DNA from: Flavobacteriales bacterium
GTDB taxonomy: Bacteria; Bacteroidota; Bacteroidia; Flavobacteriales_D; Sanyastnellaceae
Direction of reading: 5' to 3'
DNA length: 36,712 nt
NCBI GenBank assembly: GCA_947448135.1
Contig: CANFLZ010000020.1
Coordinates: 1-36,712, forward strand
Every line of letters starts with the position of its first letter. Positions within the stretch are counted from its first letter, which is position 1. The position numbers were made by a program, and so were the translations under genes. The notes under the pieces are model-generated. The model was not told the origin of the DNA, did not search any database, and saw nothing but the letters and a program-made list of their open reading frames with translations. This document shows, piece after piece, positions 7,919 to 15,952 of this stretch.

Positions 7919-8317
7919 TTACTTGGGTGATTGTGTTGCAATAACAGGTTCACAATGCAGTACCTTCAAGGTAGAAAAAAGTTCAATCGTTTCTCCTGTA
8001 GGAACATCTCTGTCCACGTTCAAGATGACGGTTCTATTTTCTTGAGGTCTGCCGAAAAAGTAACTTTGCAATCTTTCTTTTAGCTGTTCTTTGGCGATGG
8101 GCTCATTGTTCAATGAATACACCAAATCTTTTGTGATGGTAATGGTTGTACTTCCCACAGTTGGCGCTCCCGTAGAAGTCTTGGGAAGGTTCACAGCCTC
8201 TCCGTTTACTGCCAAAGTACTGGCAATAATGAAGAAGATGAGGAGCATGAAGATGATGTCAGACAGGGCTGACATAGCTGGCTCTACATGCACTTTGTTT
8301 TTTCTACCAAAATCCAT
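7919..8317 (-). CDS. exbD: Biopolymer transport protein ExbD (copy 1, TonB-linked)
   Basis: This 132-residue protein has one N-terminal transmembrane helix (about 18-38) and a periplasmic domain. Asp20 in SALSDIIFML matches the essential membrane-embedded Asp25 of E. coli ExbD, the ion-carrying residue. The short pre-helix segment and the periplasmic domain of about 90 residues are normal. It is sandwiched between exbB (2-base gap) and the tonB-like gene (5-base gap), so the three should be co-transcribed and co-assembled. It shares its plan and Asp20 position with the second ExbD (10471-10872), but the periplasmic sequences differ, so this is not a recent duplication. Confidence 0.9.
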   Translation of the reverse strand: MDFGRKNKVHVEPAMSALSDIIFMLLIFFIIASTLAVNGEAVNLPKTSTGAPTVGSTTITITKDLVYSLNNEPIAKEQLKERLQSYFFGRPQENRTVILNVDRDVPTGETIELFSTLKVLHCEPVIATQSPK

Positions 8318-8319
8318 AA

Positions 8320-9015
8320 TTAGCGATTTGTTGGTTCTTCTAAAATGTCAATGAATTCCAAAGCGCTCGCTTCCATCTTATTCACCACTCGGTTGATACG
8401 AGAGATCATGATGTTGTAGCCGATGTGGGCAATCATGAAAACGATCAATCCAACTGCCGATGAAATCATCTTCAAATACAACCCTTCAGATACTGTGCTG
8501 ATTTGTAATGAACCCGCTTCTGCGATGTCTTTGAAGATGGTGATAACGCCGAATACAGTTCCTAAGAATCCGAATACTGGAGCAACACCAGCCACAGTCG
8601 CCAATACGATTACGTTCTTTTCTAATTTAGCGACCTCTTGTTTTCCAGATTGCTCAATGGCCTTTTTGATATCATTGACCGGCTTTCCCAGACGATTCAA
8701 TCCTTTTAAAATAATAACTCCTTCTGGTGTATTGACGTTTTTAGCCAAGTCTTTTGCGTTTTCTAACTTTCCAGCATAGATATATTCTTTCACACGAGGA
8801 ATGAAATTGGCCTCGCTTTTTAATGCATTTTTAGTAGCCACCCAACGATCGAAAATGATATAGACACTCAAGATGCTCATGATGATCTGAGGCACATAAA
8901 TGTACCAACCAGATTGCAATTGATGCATCAAAGTTTCAGCGATTGTCGTATTGTGAGGTGCTGCAGCATCGGGAAGGTTAACCGCTGCTTGTAAAAAAAT
9001 CATATCCAATGTCAT
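8320..9015 (-). CDS. exbB: MotA/TolQ/ExbB channel protein (copy 1)
   Basis: This 231-residue inner-membrane protein forms the pentameric channel partner of ExbD. The three helices are about 38-57, 138-162 (FGFLGTVFGVITIF) and 182-205. The conserved threonine of helix 2 is in LGTVFG. The helix 3 position equivalent to E. coli Thr181 (ATAIGL) is serine here (SSAVGL). A large cytoplasmic loop lies between helices 1 and 2. It starts the exbB-exbD-tonB-folC unit. The 94-bp gap after nhaD contains a possible promoter, CATCTTCG (9047-9040) with GTTG 19 bases further up, so this unit may be transcribed separately from the upstream exbB-exbD-nhaD genes. Confidence 0.9.
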   Translation of the reverse strand: MTLDMIFLQAAVNLPDAAAPHNTTIAETLMHQLQSGWYIYVPQIIMSILSVYIIFDRWVATKNALKSEANFIPRVKEYIYAGKLENAKDLAKNVNTPEGVIILKGLNRLGKPVNDIKKAIEQSGKQEVAKLEKNVIVLATVAGVAPVFGFLGTVFGVITIFKDIAEAGSLQISTVSEGLYLKMISSAVGLIVFMIAHIGYNIMISRINRVVNKMEASALEFIDILEEPTNR

Positions 9016-9039
9016 GTTCGTTTGTTATTGTTTACGAAA

Positions 9040-9070
9040 CGAAGATGATTTGAATTTGTTTTGAATCAAC
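9040..9070 (-). promoter_or_regulatory. Possible promoter of the exbB-exbD-tonB-folC unit
   Basis: On the minus strand CATCTTCG (9047-9040) matches 4 of 6 conserved bases of TAnnTTTG, and GTTG lies about 19 bases upstream. It is in the only sizeable gap of the run, between nhaD and exbB. Confidence 0.35.
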
Positions 9071-9109
9071 TGAAAATAATAGGAGTTATTCAACGCGGAA
9101 CGTTGATAC

Positions 9110-10471
9110 TTACAGATGCATCAAGATGTAAAATGCACCGCCCGATAGGTATCCAATCAATGCCCAAGGAGCGATGTTTTTCAAATACCATCCGAAAGTT
9201 ATTTTTTCCAATCCCATAACAGCAACACCTGCTGCGGAGCCAATGATGAGTATGCTTCCGCCAGTGCCGGCACAGTAGGCTAGGAATTCCCAAAACACAC
9301 CATCATGAACGAAATGTTGGAGCCAAGGATCATTGGTAAATTCTGCAATTGGATACATGCCCATGCTGGCGGCAACCAAAGGAACATTGTCAATAATGGC
9401 CGATAAAAGACCAATCAGCATATTGATGGTGTACGGATTGTTGAAGCTGTTTTTTAGCCAAGCGGAAGCTTGAACCAATGCGCCCATTTCCTGCAAAGCG
9501 CTTACCGCTAATAGGATTCCCAGAAAGAAAAGAACGGAGGGCATATCAATTTTTCTCAGCGCAGTTAGGGCAGAAAGTTCGGATTTTGCTTCATCTGATT
9601 TTTGTCCGTGCAAGCGTTCAGTAACCATCCAAAGAACGCCCAAGCTGAGCATGATACCCATAAACGGAGGAAGGTGAGTAATGCTTTTGAAAACAGGTAC
9701 CATCAACAATCCGCCTAGTCCCAGGATCAGAGTGGTGTATTGTTCTCTTTTTGATACGATGATTTGATTTTGCTTTTTTTCAAAATTCTCGATATTGCCT
9801 TTTAAAACAAAGCTTAAAGTGAGCACGGGTGCCAAAAGGCTAATGAGTGCAGGAAGAAATAAATTCTGAATGAGTCCTGCACTGGATACTTGCCCGCCAA
9901 TCCACAGCATGGTCGTGGTGACATCGCCAATGGGCGACCATGCTCCGCCTGCATTTGCCGCAATCACGATAATCCCGCCAAATAGCCACTTGGTTTCTTT
10001 GTCAGGGATAATCTTGCGAATCAAACTCACCATAACGATCGCCGTCGTTAGATTATCCAACGCTGCAGACAAAAAGAAAGTCAAAAGCGAAATGGTCCAA
10101 AGGAGAGTTACTTTTTTCTTAGATGTGATTTTGTTGGTGATGATTTCAAATCCATTGTGAGCATCGATGATTTCGACGATGGTCATGGCTCCCATCAAAA
10201 ACAATAAAATACTGGATATTTCTTGGATGTGATGTTCAAGGCGAAATTCAAAAAATCCTTTTATACCGAATGTGTTTTCTGGGTGTAGTGATTTCCATTG
10301 ATCAAATTCTTGAGCAAAAGAACTTGGAATTTCATGAATCCCGATGACGAGCAGACTCCAACAGGCAACCCCGATAAATAGAGCAGTGGCGGCTTTGTCA
10401 ATTTTCACCGTATGCTCAGTAGCAATGAGGATGTAGCCGATGACGAAAAGAACAATGATTCCCAGTTCCAT
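9110..10471 (-). CDS. nhaD: Sodium:proton antiporter NhaD
   Basis: This is a 453-residue NhaD-type Na+(Li+)/H+ antiporter of the ion transporter superfamily, which exports sodium at alkaline pH. It has about 12 hydrophobic segments. Two pseudo-symmetric motifs, ALDNLTTAIV and IIDNVPLVAASMGM, plus SPIGDVTTTMLW are characteristic. The start is placed at ATG 10471 (MELGIIVLF); the upstream in-frame extension of 58 residues is hydrophilic, overlaps exbD and is rejected. The start shares one base with the exbD stop (TAATG), implying translational coupling. Being enclosed by two ExbB-ExbD pairs suggests that sodium circulation and ExbBD energisation are linked; whether ExbBD here uses Na+ is inference. 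Confidence 0.92.
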   Translation of the reverse strand: MELGIIVLFVIGYILIATEHTVKIDKAATALFIGVACWSLLVIGIHEIPSSFAQEFDQWKSLHPENTFGIKGFFEFRLEHHIQEISSILLFLMGAMTIVEIIDAHNGFEIITNKITSKKKVTLLWTISLLTFFLSAALDNLTTAIVMVSLIRKIIPDKETKWLFGGIIVIAANAGGAWSPIGDVTTTMLWIGGQVSSAGLIQNLFLPALISLLAPVLTLSFVLKGNIENFEKKQNQIIVSKREQYTTLILGLGGLLMVPVFKSITHLPPFMGIMLSLGVLWMVTERLHGQKSDEAKSELSALTALRKIDMPSVLFFLGILLAVSALQEMGALVQASAWLKNSFNNPYTINMLIGLLSAIIDNVPLVAASMGMYPIAEFTNDPWLQHFVHDGVFWEFLAYCAGTGGSILIIGSAAGVAVMGLEKITFGWYLKNIAPWALIGYLSGGAFYILMHL

Positions 10472-10872
10472 TATTGCGGTTGAGTTGTCTTTAAAAACAT
10501 TTTGACTTGTTGTCTTTTGCCCATTTCCATAACATCCACCAAGTCTTGAACACTGAGTGTTTTGTCCATTTGTATTGATACACCTATTGTACTGTCCTTG
10601 GCTGAGAGCAAACCCAATTTGCGTTCTAATTCTTCGGATGTGCAAGGGATGTTTTCGAGGTAATAATGCTTCTGTGCATCTACTGTGAGCTGTGCATTTT
10701 GCTTGGCTTCTTTGGCTGCGGCCTCTTTGGATTCGGGCAACAATACTTTGATCACATTAGGATGTGCCATTGTCGAAAGAATCAAGAAAAACAAGAGCAA
10801 GAAGAACATGATGTCATTCAGCGAATGCGTACTGACCTCTGCACGGTTTTTATTTCTGCGGTTCAGTTGCAT
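10471..10872 (-). CDS. ExbD/TolR family protein (copy 2, nhaD-linked)
   Basis: This 133-residue ExbD/TolR-type protein has one transmembrane helix (about 19-37) with the essential aspartate at position 20 (HSLNDIMFFL), followed by a periplasmic domain containing KVLLPESKEAAAKE and ending in MFLKTTQ. It is one base downstream of its exbB partner, and its stop overlaps the nhaD start (TAATG). No tonB or tolA gene follows directly; the tonB-like gene comes after the second pair. It may energise a different transducer, or form a mixed complex with the other pair. Both ideas are inference. Confidence 0.87.
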   Translation of the reverse strand: MQLNRRNKNRAEVSTHSLNDIMFFLLLFFLILSTMAHPNVIKVLLPESKEAAAKEAKQNAQLTVDAQKHYYLENIPCTSEELERKLGLLSAKDSTIGVSIQMDKTLSVQDLVDVMEMGKRQQVKMFLKTTQPQ

Positions 10873-10873
10873 A

Positions 10874-11515
10874 TCAGTGGCGACTTTCGATCATGGCCAA
10901 TTTAACCAACAAGGCATGTTCTTGAATTTGTCTGGCAAATCGATCGATGCGTTGTTGAAATAGATGGTGCGCACCGAAGGCTATAATTCCAATCATCAAT
11001 CCCGATGCTGATGAGATCATTTTTTGATACAAACCTTCACTGATGACTGCAATGCTGATGTCCTGTGTCACCGAGATATCAAAAAAGATAGTGATAACGC
11101 CGGCAATGGTTCCGATGAATCCCAACAGCGGAGCAATGCCCGCAATGAGGGAGAGGCCGGAAAGATTTTTCTCGAATTGGGCGATTTCTAAATTCGCTGC
11201 ATCAGAAAGCAATTGGTCGGCCTCCTCTTGCTTTGCCCCACTTCCTGCATGGATGAATACACGGCCCCAAGCGCCTGGAACAGTGGTACAAAGTTGCTGT
11301 GCGCCATGTCCTTCTCCAGATCGAAGTAACTCGATGTGTCTTTTTGACTTTTCAGAAATCGACTTTTCTTGTTGAGAGAAATAAAGCCAACGTTCGATGA
11401 TGAGATAAACGGCCCAAAGAAAAATAAAGGATAAGGGAATCATTACCCAACCTCCTTTGAACAACAATTCAATGATGTCCAAGGATGGTGTTTCTGTTGC
11501 TTGCATGAAAATCAT
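10874..11515 (-). CDS. MotA/TolQ/ExbB channel protein (copy 2)
   Basis: This 213-residue channel protein is the partner of the ExbD just downstream. Helix 1 is about 19-37 (VMIPLSFIFLWAVYLII), helix 2 contains PLLGFIGTIAGVITIFFDI with the conserved threonine, and helix 3 contains MISSASGLMIGIIAFG with serine at the position of E. coli ExbB Thr181. The cytoplasmic loop has a Gly/Ala-rich stretch and GSGAKQEEADQL. It lies 22 bases after the porZ stop. A possible -7-like TTCCTTTA four bases before the ATG is too weak to call. Confidence 0.87.
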   Translation of the reverse strand: MIFMQATETPSLDIIELLFKGGWVMIPLSFIFLWAVYLIIERWLYFSQQEKSISEKSKRHIELLRSGEGHGAQQLCTTVPGAWGRVFIHAGSGAKQEEADQLLSDAANLEIAQFEKNLSGLSLIAGIAPLLGFIGTIAGVITIFFDISVTQDISIAVISEGLYQKMISSASGLMIGIIAFGAHHLFQQRIDRFARQIQEHALLVKLAMIESRH

Positions 11516-11537
11516 GCTGTAAAGGAAACAAAAAAAA

Positions 11538-13865
11538 CTATTTTACGAATGCAATTTTTGTAACGTTATCAACTTTGCCTTCGGGATTAGCAGCCATTAC
11601 AAAATAGATTCCGTTGGGGGGGCGTGTTCCATCAGGGAGTTTGCCATCCCATACCAAGCGTCCGCCTTGACTTTGTCCTGTGAATACCAATTTACCATTG
11701 GTGTCGGTAATGTGAACCGTTGTTTGGTAGGCCAACCCTTCAATAGAAATAGGTCCGTCAAAATCAGCTTCAACAGGATTAGGGAAGCAATGAACACTGT
11801 TCATTTTATCATCAAAGTTGGTAGAATTTCCAGTGTACATCACGAGGCCTTTGTCTGTCGCAAAGTAGAGCAATCCATTGGCTTGATTGATTCCTATGTC
11901 ATAAACGTTATTGGATGGAAGCGGACTGTTTTCAGCGGTGAAGTGCTCCAATTGTGTGAGTCCGTCTGGACTAAATTGGAAGACTCCATTTTTTTGAGTG
12001 GCAATCCATTTGTTATTACCACCATCGATTTCTATGCTATTGATGGCTTCTGTTTCGAGCAGAATTTGAACGTTTCCATCTTGTGTGATAAAAATTTGTT
12101 CTGCATCGAAATTCGATTCGGTAAATATGCTGGGTTGGTTGTAGAATATGGCAACCCCTCTGAGTGTTCCTACCCAAATGGCACCGTCCAAATCCTCGGC
12201 CATGCAATAAATATCTTTGGTGGGCAATCCGCCTTCACCTTCTTTATCTGTGAGTAATTTAAAATCATCATCACTCAACTTGGTGGGGGTTTGGTTGTAA
12301 TTCAAGGCTAGAATGCCACGACCCTTCACAATGGCAAATACGTAATTTTCTTGGGTGTGAATCACCTGATCGATGATATCCGATTGGGTGACAAATGGGG
12401 CCAATGAATAAGGCGTGAAAACTTTCTCTTTGGAGAAATAAACCAATGGATTTTCAGAATAACTATTCGAAACCCAAGCATTTCCATTGAGATCAAATCC
12501 AATTCCAGCAACGCCTGTCCAGCCTAAATCGGCATCGAATGGTCCTGCTTGAAATGGCGAATTGTTGGTTTGTGCATTGTAGTAATTTAAACTACCGTCT
12601 GCATTTTTTTCAATCAATCCATTTTCCCAACTTCCAAAAAGTACGTGCTGCACATCGGTTGGGTCAATGGCAACATCCAAAACGTCTTGCACTGCATTTC
12701 CGAAATCATTACCACCTTGTCCAAACGGAGTATTGTACCATGTGTTGGCGATGTGTGCAGTGAGCGATCCCGTATTGTAGGTATTTCCCCACCACGGATA
12801 AATATTTCCCGTAGCGATCCAAACATTTTCATTGTAACCGTTCACCCTGCGCATTCCGTCGGATTGAGGACCTTGCGGAATGATCATATTCTCTTCGCCA
12901 GTGGACTTGTGGAAATTCAAACCAAAAGTTCTGTTACCCATCCAAAATGTGTTTCTATCATCAACAATGCATTGATTGACGTTGAGATAAAGCCATAGAT
13001 TTTGGTTGTCTGAAAAAACAACAGAATTGTCCGGATTGAAAACTGTGTATCCATTGTTTTTGGAGAGTGTCCAAAAGGATTCGTTGAACCACAGGTTCTG
13101 ACATTCTTCACCAGTATTCAAAGTTTGGATGAGATCCCAGTTTATTCCTCCTGTTGATTGCCAAATTTGATCACCTTCCGCAATGTCAAAAGCAACCTTC
13201 CATTGATTTCCCCACAAAGCGGCACCGATAATTTCGCTGCTCGTCGGTAAATTGTTGATGGTTGTCCACACTTGGAAATTGGCCAAAAAGGGATCCGTGA
13301 TGGGCGCATAGCGTATAAAGTTTTGTCCAATGGCATACAACGTATCATTTTGAATGATGCTCTGATTGACAGGAGCAGCCACCCCTTGATTGCCGATGAG
13401 GTAGGTTGATTTTACTTCCAATCTTTCCAAGTCCATGACTACGATACCAATCCCGGTGGCGAGATACGCGTAGTGGTTCCATACTTGAATATCGTTGATG
13501 TTTTTGTTTCCGATAATGGTAGAATGTACAATGTCAGAAATATTAAATGTGCCATCCTTGGTAACCAGATCAAAATTGCCATTGCTATATCCAACCAACA
13601 ATTGCTTTTGTGCTTTTTCGTAATGAATAGCCGATACGCCAACATCGCTCAGCTGAAGCGTTTTGTTGAATTTGGTAATGCTTTGATCGACGGTGTTGTA
13701 AATGAAAATTCCATTGGATGCAACGGCAATAATTTCATTTTCTTCACCTGTGGTGAGCTTCAAAATATTGTTGTACGAAAATCCGTCTTGCCATGTTCCA
13801 ATGGATTGAGACAATCCCCAAAAGTGGAAACTGCAGAATAGGACAAAACCTAAAATTTTTTTCAT
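11538..13865 (-). CDS. porZ: PorZ-like type IX secretion protein (beta-propellers plus sorting domain)
   Basis: This 775-residue secreted protein has a cleavable signal peptide (about 1-20, ending FWGLSQ). The mature N-terminus (IGTWQDGFSYNN), repeated WD/Kelch-like blades through about residue 680, and a type A C-terminal sorting domain (FPNPVEADF onward, ending TKIAFVK) match the PorZ architecture; the length is close to the roughly 776 residues of P. gingivalis PorZ. PorZ belongs to the T9SS attachment complex at the cell surface and binds the A-LPS linker used to anchor cargo. Blade-like lines such as GAIWVGTLRGVAIF resemble the two-component regulator propeller family, which is the alternative annotation. 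It is 35 bases after the dehydrogenase gene and upstream of exbB, an unexpected neighbour for an energised envelope process. Confidence 0.75.
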   Translation of the reverse strand: MKKILGFVLFCSFHFWGLSQSIGTWQDGFSYNNILKLTTGEENEIIAVASNGIFIYNTVDQSITKFNKTLQLSDVGVSAIHYEKAQKQLLVGYSNGNFDLVTKDGTFNISDIVHSTIIGNKNINDIQVWNHYAYLATGIGIVVMDLERLEVKSTYLIGNQGVAAPVNQSIIQNDTLYAIGQNFIRYAPITDPFLANFQVWTTINNLPTSSEIIGAALWGNQWKVAFDIAEGDQIWQSTGGINWDLIQTLNTGEECQNLWFNESFWTLSKNNGYTVFNPDNSVVFSDNQNLWLYLNVNQCIVDDRNTFWMGNRTFGLNFHKSTGEENMIIPQGPQSDGMRRVNGYNENVWIATGNIYPWWGNTYNTGSLTAHIANTWYNTPFGQGGNDFGNAVQDVLDVAIDPTDVQHVLFGSWENGLIEKNADGSLNYYNAQTNNSPFQAGPFDADLGWTGVAGIGFDLNGNAWVSNSYSENPLVYFSKEKVFTPYSLAPFVTQSDIIDQVIHTQENYVFAIVKGRGILALNYNQTPTKLSDDDFKLLTDKEGEGGLPTKDIYCMAEDLDGAIWVGTLRGVAIFYNQPSIFTESNFDAEQIFITQDGNVQILLETEAINSIEIDGGNNKWIATQKNGVFQFSPDGLTQLEHFTAENSPLPSNNVYDIGINQANGLLYFATDKGLVMYTGNSTNFDDKMNSVHCFPNPVEADFDGPISIEGLAYQTTVHITDTNGKLVFTGQSQGGRLVWDGKLPDGTRPPNGIYFVMAANPEGKVDNVTKIAFVK

Positions 13866-13900
13866 ACGACAACTGTCAACGCAGAAAGGTCTGGAAAATT

Positions 13901-15145
13901 TTATTGAGCGCTATTCAATTTCTTCAATGCAATATCGAAAGCAGCAGCTGTGATATGCGTCTTGGCGGTATGTACTGCAAAAATTTCTTCTAACCCTTTT
14001 TTGATGGTTTCACTCGAGTCATCGAAAATTGCTTGATCGTCCAATTGATGTAAGTCAGTGCTCATCAAATATGCAAAAACGCGCGCCATTCCGCAGTTGG
14101 CAATGAAATCCGGAATCAAAGCAATGCGCTGGTCGACGCTTTCTGCGATGGGCCCAAAGAATATTTCTTTGTCAGCAAAAGGAACATTAGCACCACAGCT
14201 AATGACTTGCAATCCTTTTTGAATCATGCGATCTACTTGATCTTGGGTCACCAAACGAGAAGCTGCACAAGGCAAGAAAACATCTGCTGAAACATCCCAA
14301 ATTTTTTGATTGATCTCTTCAAAGGAGATCATTTTTTCACTTACCAATGTGTTGCCTTCTCTTTGTAGGAAGAGATTTTTGATCTCTTCGAAAGACATTC
14401 CATTTTCATCAATGATTCCTCCATTTCTGTCGATGATACCCACTACTTTGGCTCCCGCTTGTGCCATGTAGAACGCAGCGGCTGCACCGACATTACCCCA
14501 ACCTTGAACGATCACTTTTTTGCCTTGAATGTCACCGCCCCAAATGTTGTAATAGTGGAATACGCTGTGTGCAACACCGTAACCGGTGATCATATCAGCA
14601 ACTTTATACGCCTTGTTTAAAGCCGGACTCAGATTTTCTGTATCCAAAACTTTGATGACACCTTGTCTCAATTGACCAATTCTACGCACTTTCTGCGCTT
14701 CACTTGGATTGAAGTGCCCATTGAAAACACCCTCTTGTGGATGCCAAACGCCATTGTTCTCGGTAATCGGAATTACTTCGTGAATTTCGTCAACATTCAA
14801 ATCTCCACCTGTTCCGTAGTAATTCTTCAACAAAGGTTTTACGGCAGCATACCATCGTTGTAGTACGCCATTTTTTCGTGGATCTTGTGGATCGAAATTG
14901 ATTCCGCTTTTTGCACCACCAATAGCAGGACCGCTAACGGTGAATTTGATCTCCATCGTTTTGGCCAATGATTCTACTTCTCGCTTGTCCAATCCTTTGC
15001 GCATTCTAGTTCCGCCACCGGCTGCTCCTCCACGCAAGGAATTGATGACTACCCATCCTTCTGCTTCTGTTTCACGATCTTTCCATTCAAATACAATCTC
15101 GGGTTGACGATTTTCGTAGGCTTTTAAAAGTTCAATCATTTTCAT
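13901..15145 (-). CDS. Glu/Leu/Phe/Val dehydrogenase family protein
   Basis: This 414-residue enzyme oxidatively deaminates an amino acid (probably glutamate) with NAD(P)+. The catalytic lysine lies in GPAIGGAKSGI (72-82, K79), the catalytic aspartate in GTGGDLNVDE, and the nucleotide-binding motif in VQGWGNVGAAAA, followed by GIID. The N-terminal glycine-rich RGGAAGGGTRMR (38-49) contacts substrate. The variant K-S-G-I motif and compact length differ from the hexameric 450-residue GdhA type, so substrate assignment is uncertain. The first ATG is favoured over the second (two codons later) because a TATCTTTA box ends exactly four bases before it. porZ follows at 35 bases. Confidence 0.87.
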   Translation of the reverse strand: MKMIELLKAYENRQPEIVFEWKDRETEAEGWVVINSLRGGAAGGGTRMRKGLDKREVESLAKTMEIKFTVSGPAIGGAKSGINFDPQDPRKNGVLQRWYAAVKPLLKNYYGTGGDLNVDEIHEVIPITENNGVWHPQEGVFNGHFNPSEAQKVRRIGQLRQGVIKVLDTENLSPALNKAYKVADMITGYGVAHSVFHYYNIWGGDIQGKKVIVQGWGNVGAAAAFYMAQAGAKVVGIIDRNGGIIDENGMSFEEIKNLFLQREGNTLVSEKMISFEEINQKIWDVSADVFLPCAASRLVTQDQVDRMIQKGLQVISCGANVPFADKEIFFGPIAESVDQRIALIPDFIANCGMARVFAYLMSTDLHQLDDQAIFDDSSETIKKGLEEIFAVHTAKTHITAAAFDIALKKLNSAQ

Positions 15146-15149
15146 GCGG

Positions 15150-15157
15150 TAAAGATA
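15150..15157 (-). promoter_or_regulatory. -7-like box TATCTTTA before the dehydrogenase gene
   Basis: Minus-strand TATCTTTA (5/6) followed by CCGC and the ATG. The arrangement almost duplicates that of thiL (TATCTTTG, CCGC, ATG). No clear -33 element. Confidence 0.45.
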
Positions 15158-15167
15158 ATTTTAATCG

Positions 15168-15200
15168 CTTGTACTGCTCCACTTTTTCTCATTACATTCG
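15168..15200 (+). promoter_or_regulatory. Promoter of the SIMPL gene (CTTG - 21 bp - TACATTCG)
   Basis: CTTG at 15168-15171 and TACATTCG (5/6) at 15193-15200 are separated by 21 bp. The box ends four bases before ATG 15205, so the mRNA should be leaderless. Confidence 0.5.
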
Positions 15201-15204
15201 TTAC

Positions 15205-15945
15205 ATGAATCAAAATACGGACATTCGAAAATCCATCATTTGGGGTATTGCCATGATCGCAACGGCCTTGGTATTAGGCGGGGCATTTAAAAATAGAAAT
15301 CAAGGAGAGAATGTTATCAGTGTTGTGGGCAAGGCGGAAAAGACCTTTTCATCTGATTTGATTGTTTGGCGTGGAAGCTTCAGTCGCAATGCTTCTACTT
15401 TAAAAGAGGCGTATGATTTATTGAATCAAGATATTGAAGTGGTAAAAAAATACTTGAAGAGCAAAGGAGTTCAAAACAATGTTCCCGTTTTTGATGCGGT
15501 GGATATACAAAAGACGTATCGCTCCGAAACGGACAAAGACGGCAATGAGTCCACCTATTTCGCAGGGTACCTTTTGACCCAAGTGGTGAAAATAGAATCC
15601 AAGGATGTTGATCGCATTGAGAAGTTGTCTCGTGAGGTAACGGAGTTGATCAATCAAGGTTTGGAATTTAATTCCTCTGCTCCAGAATATTATTACACCC
15701 AATTGGCCAATTTAAAAATTGAGATGATTGCAGAGGCGACCAAGGATGCTCGATTGCGTGCTGAAAAAATCGCTGATGAGTCGGGCTCATCACTCGGCAA
15801 TTTGAAGAATGGAGATATGGGCGTTTTTCAAATCGTAGCCCCCAATTCATCTGAAGATGATTTCTCATGGGGAGGTTCATTGAATACGAGTTCTCGCGAA
15901 AAGTCAGCCAGCATCACCATGTCCTTGCAGTTTAATGTAGATTGA
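15205..15945 (+). CDS. SIMPL (DUF541) domain protein
   Basis: This 246-residue protein has an N-terminal membrane anchor or signal (about 9-27) followed by a SIMPL/DUF541 periplasmic domain (from VISVVGKAEKTFSSD). The family, which includes YggE and BP26-type proteins, forms oligomeric rings in the periplasm and has been linked to stress tolerance; its molecular role is not established. The C-terminal strand ASITMSLQFNV is typical. The start at 15205 is chosen over an earlier in-frame ATG (15169) that adds 12 residues spanning the promoter. Seven bases separate its stop from the GTG start of the radical SAM gene, so the two are probably co-transcribed. Confidence 0.82.
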   Translation: MNQNTDIRKSIIWGIAMIATALVLGGAFKNRNQGENVISVVGKAEKTFSSDLIVWRGSFSRNASTLKEAYDLLNQDIEVVKKYLKSKGVQNNVPVFDAVDIQKTYRSETDKDGNESTYFAGYLLTQVVKIESKDVDRIEKLSREVTELINQGLEFNSSAPEYYYTQLANLKIEMIAEATKDARLRAEKIADESGSSLGNLKNGDMGVFQIVAPNSSEDDFSWGGSLNTSSREKSASITMSLQFNVD

Positions 15946-15952
15946 TTTTTAG

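Noticed and set aside
10472-10645. N-terminal extension of NhaD into exbD
   Set aside because: Hydrophilic 58-residue segment in an alternative frame of exbD; the TAATG overlap start is more natural and gives the normal membrane topology.
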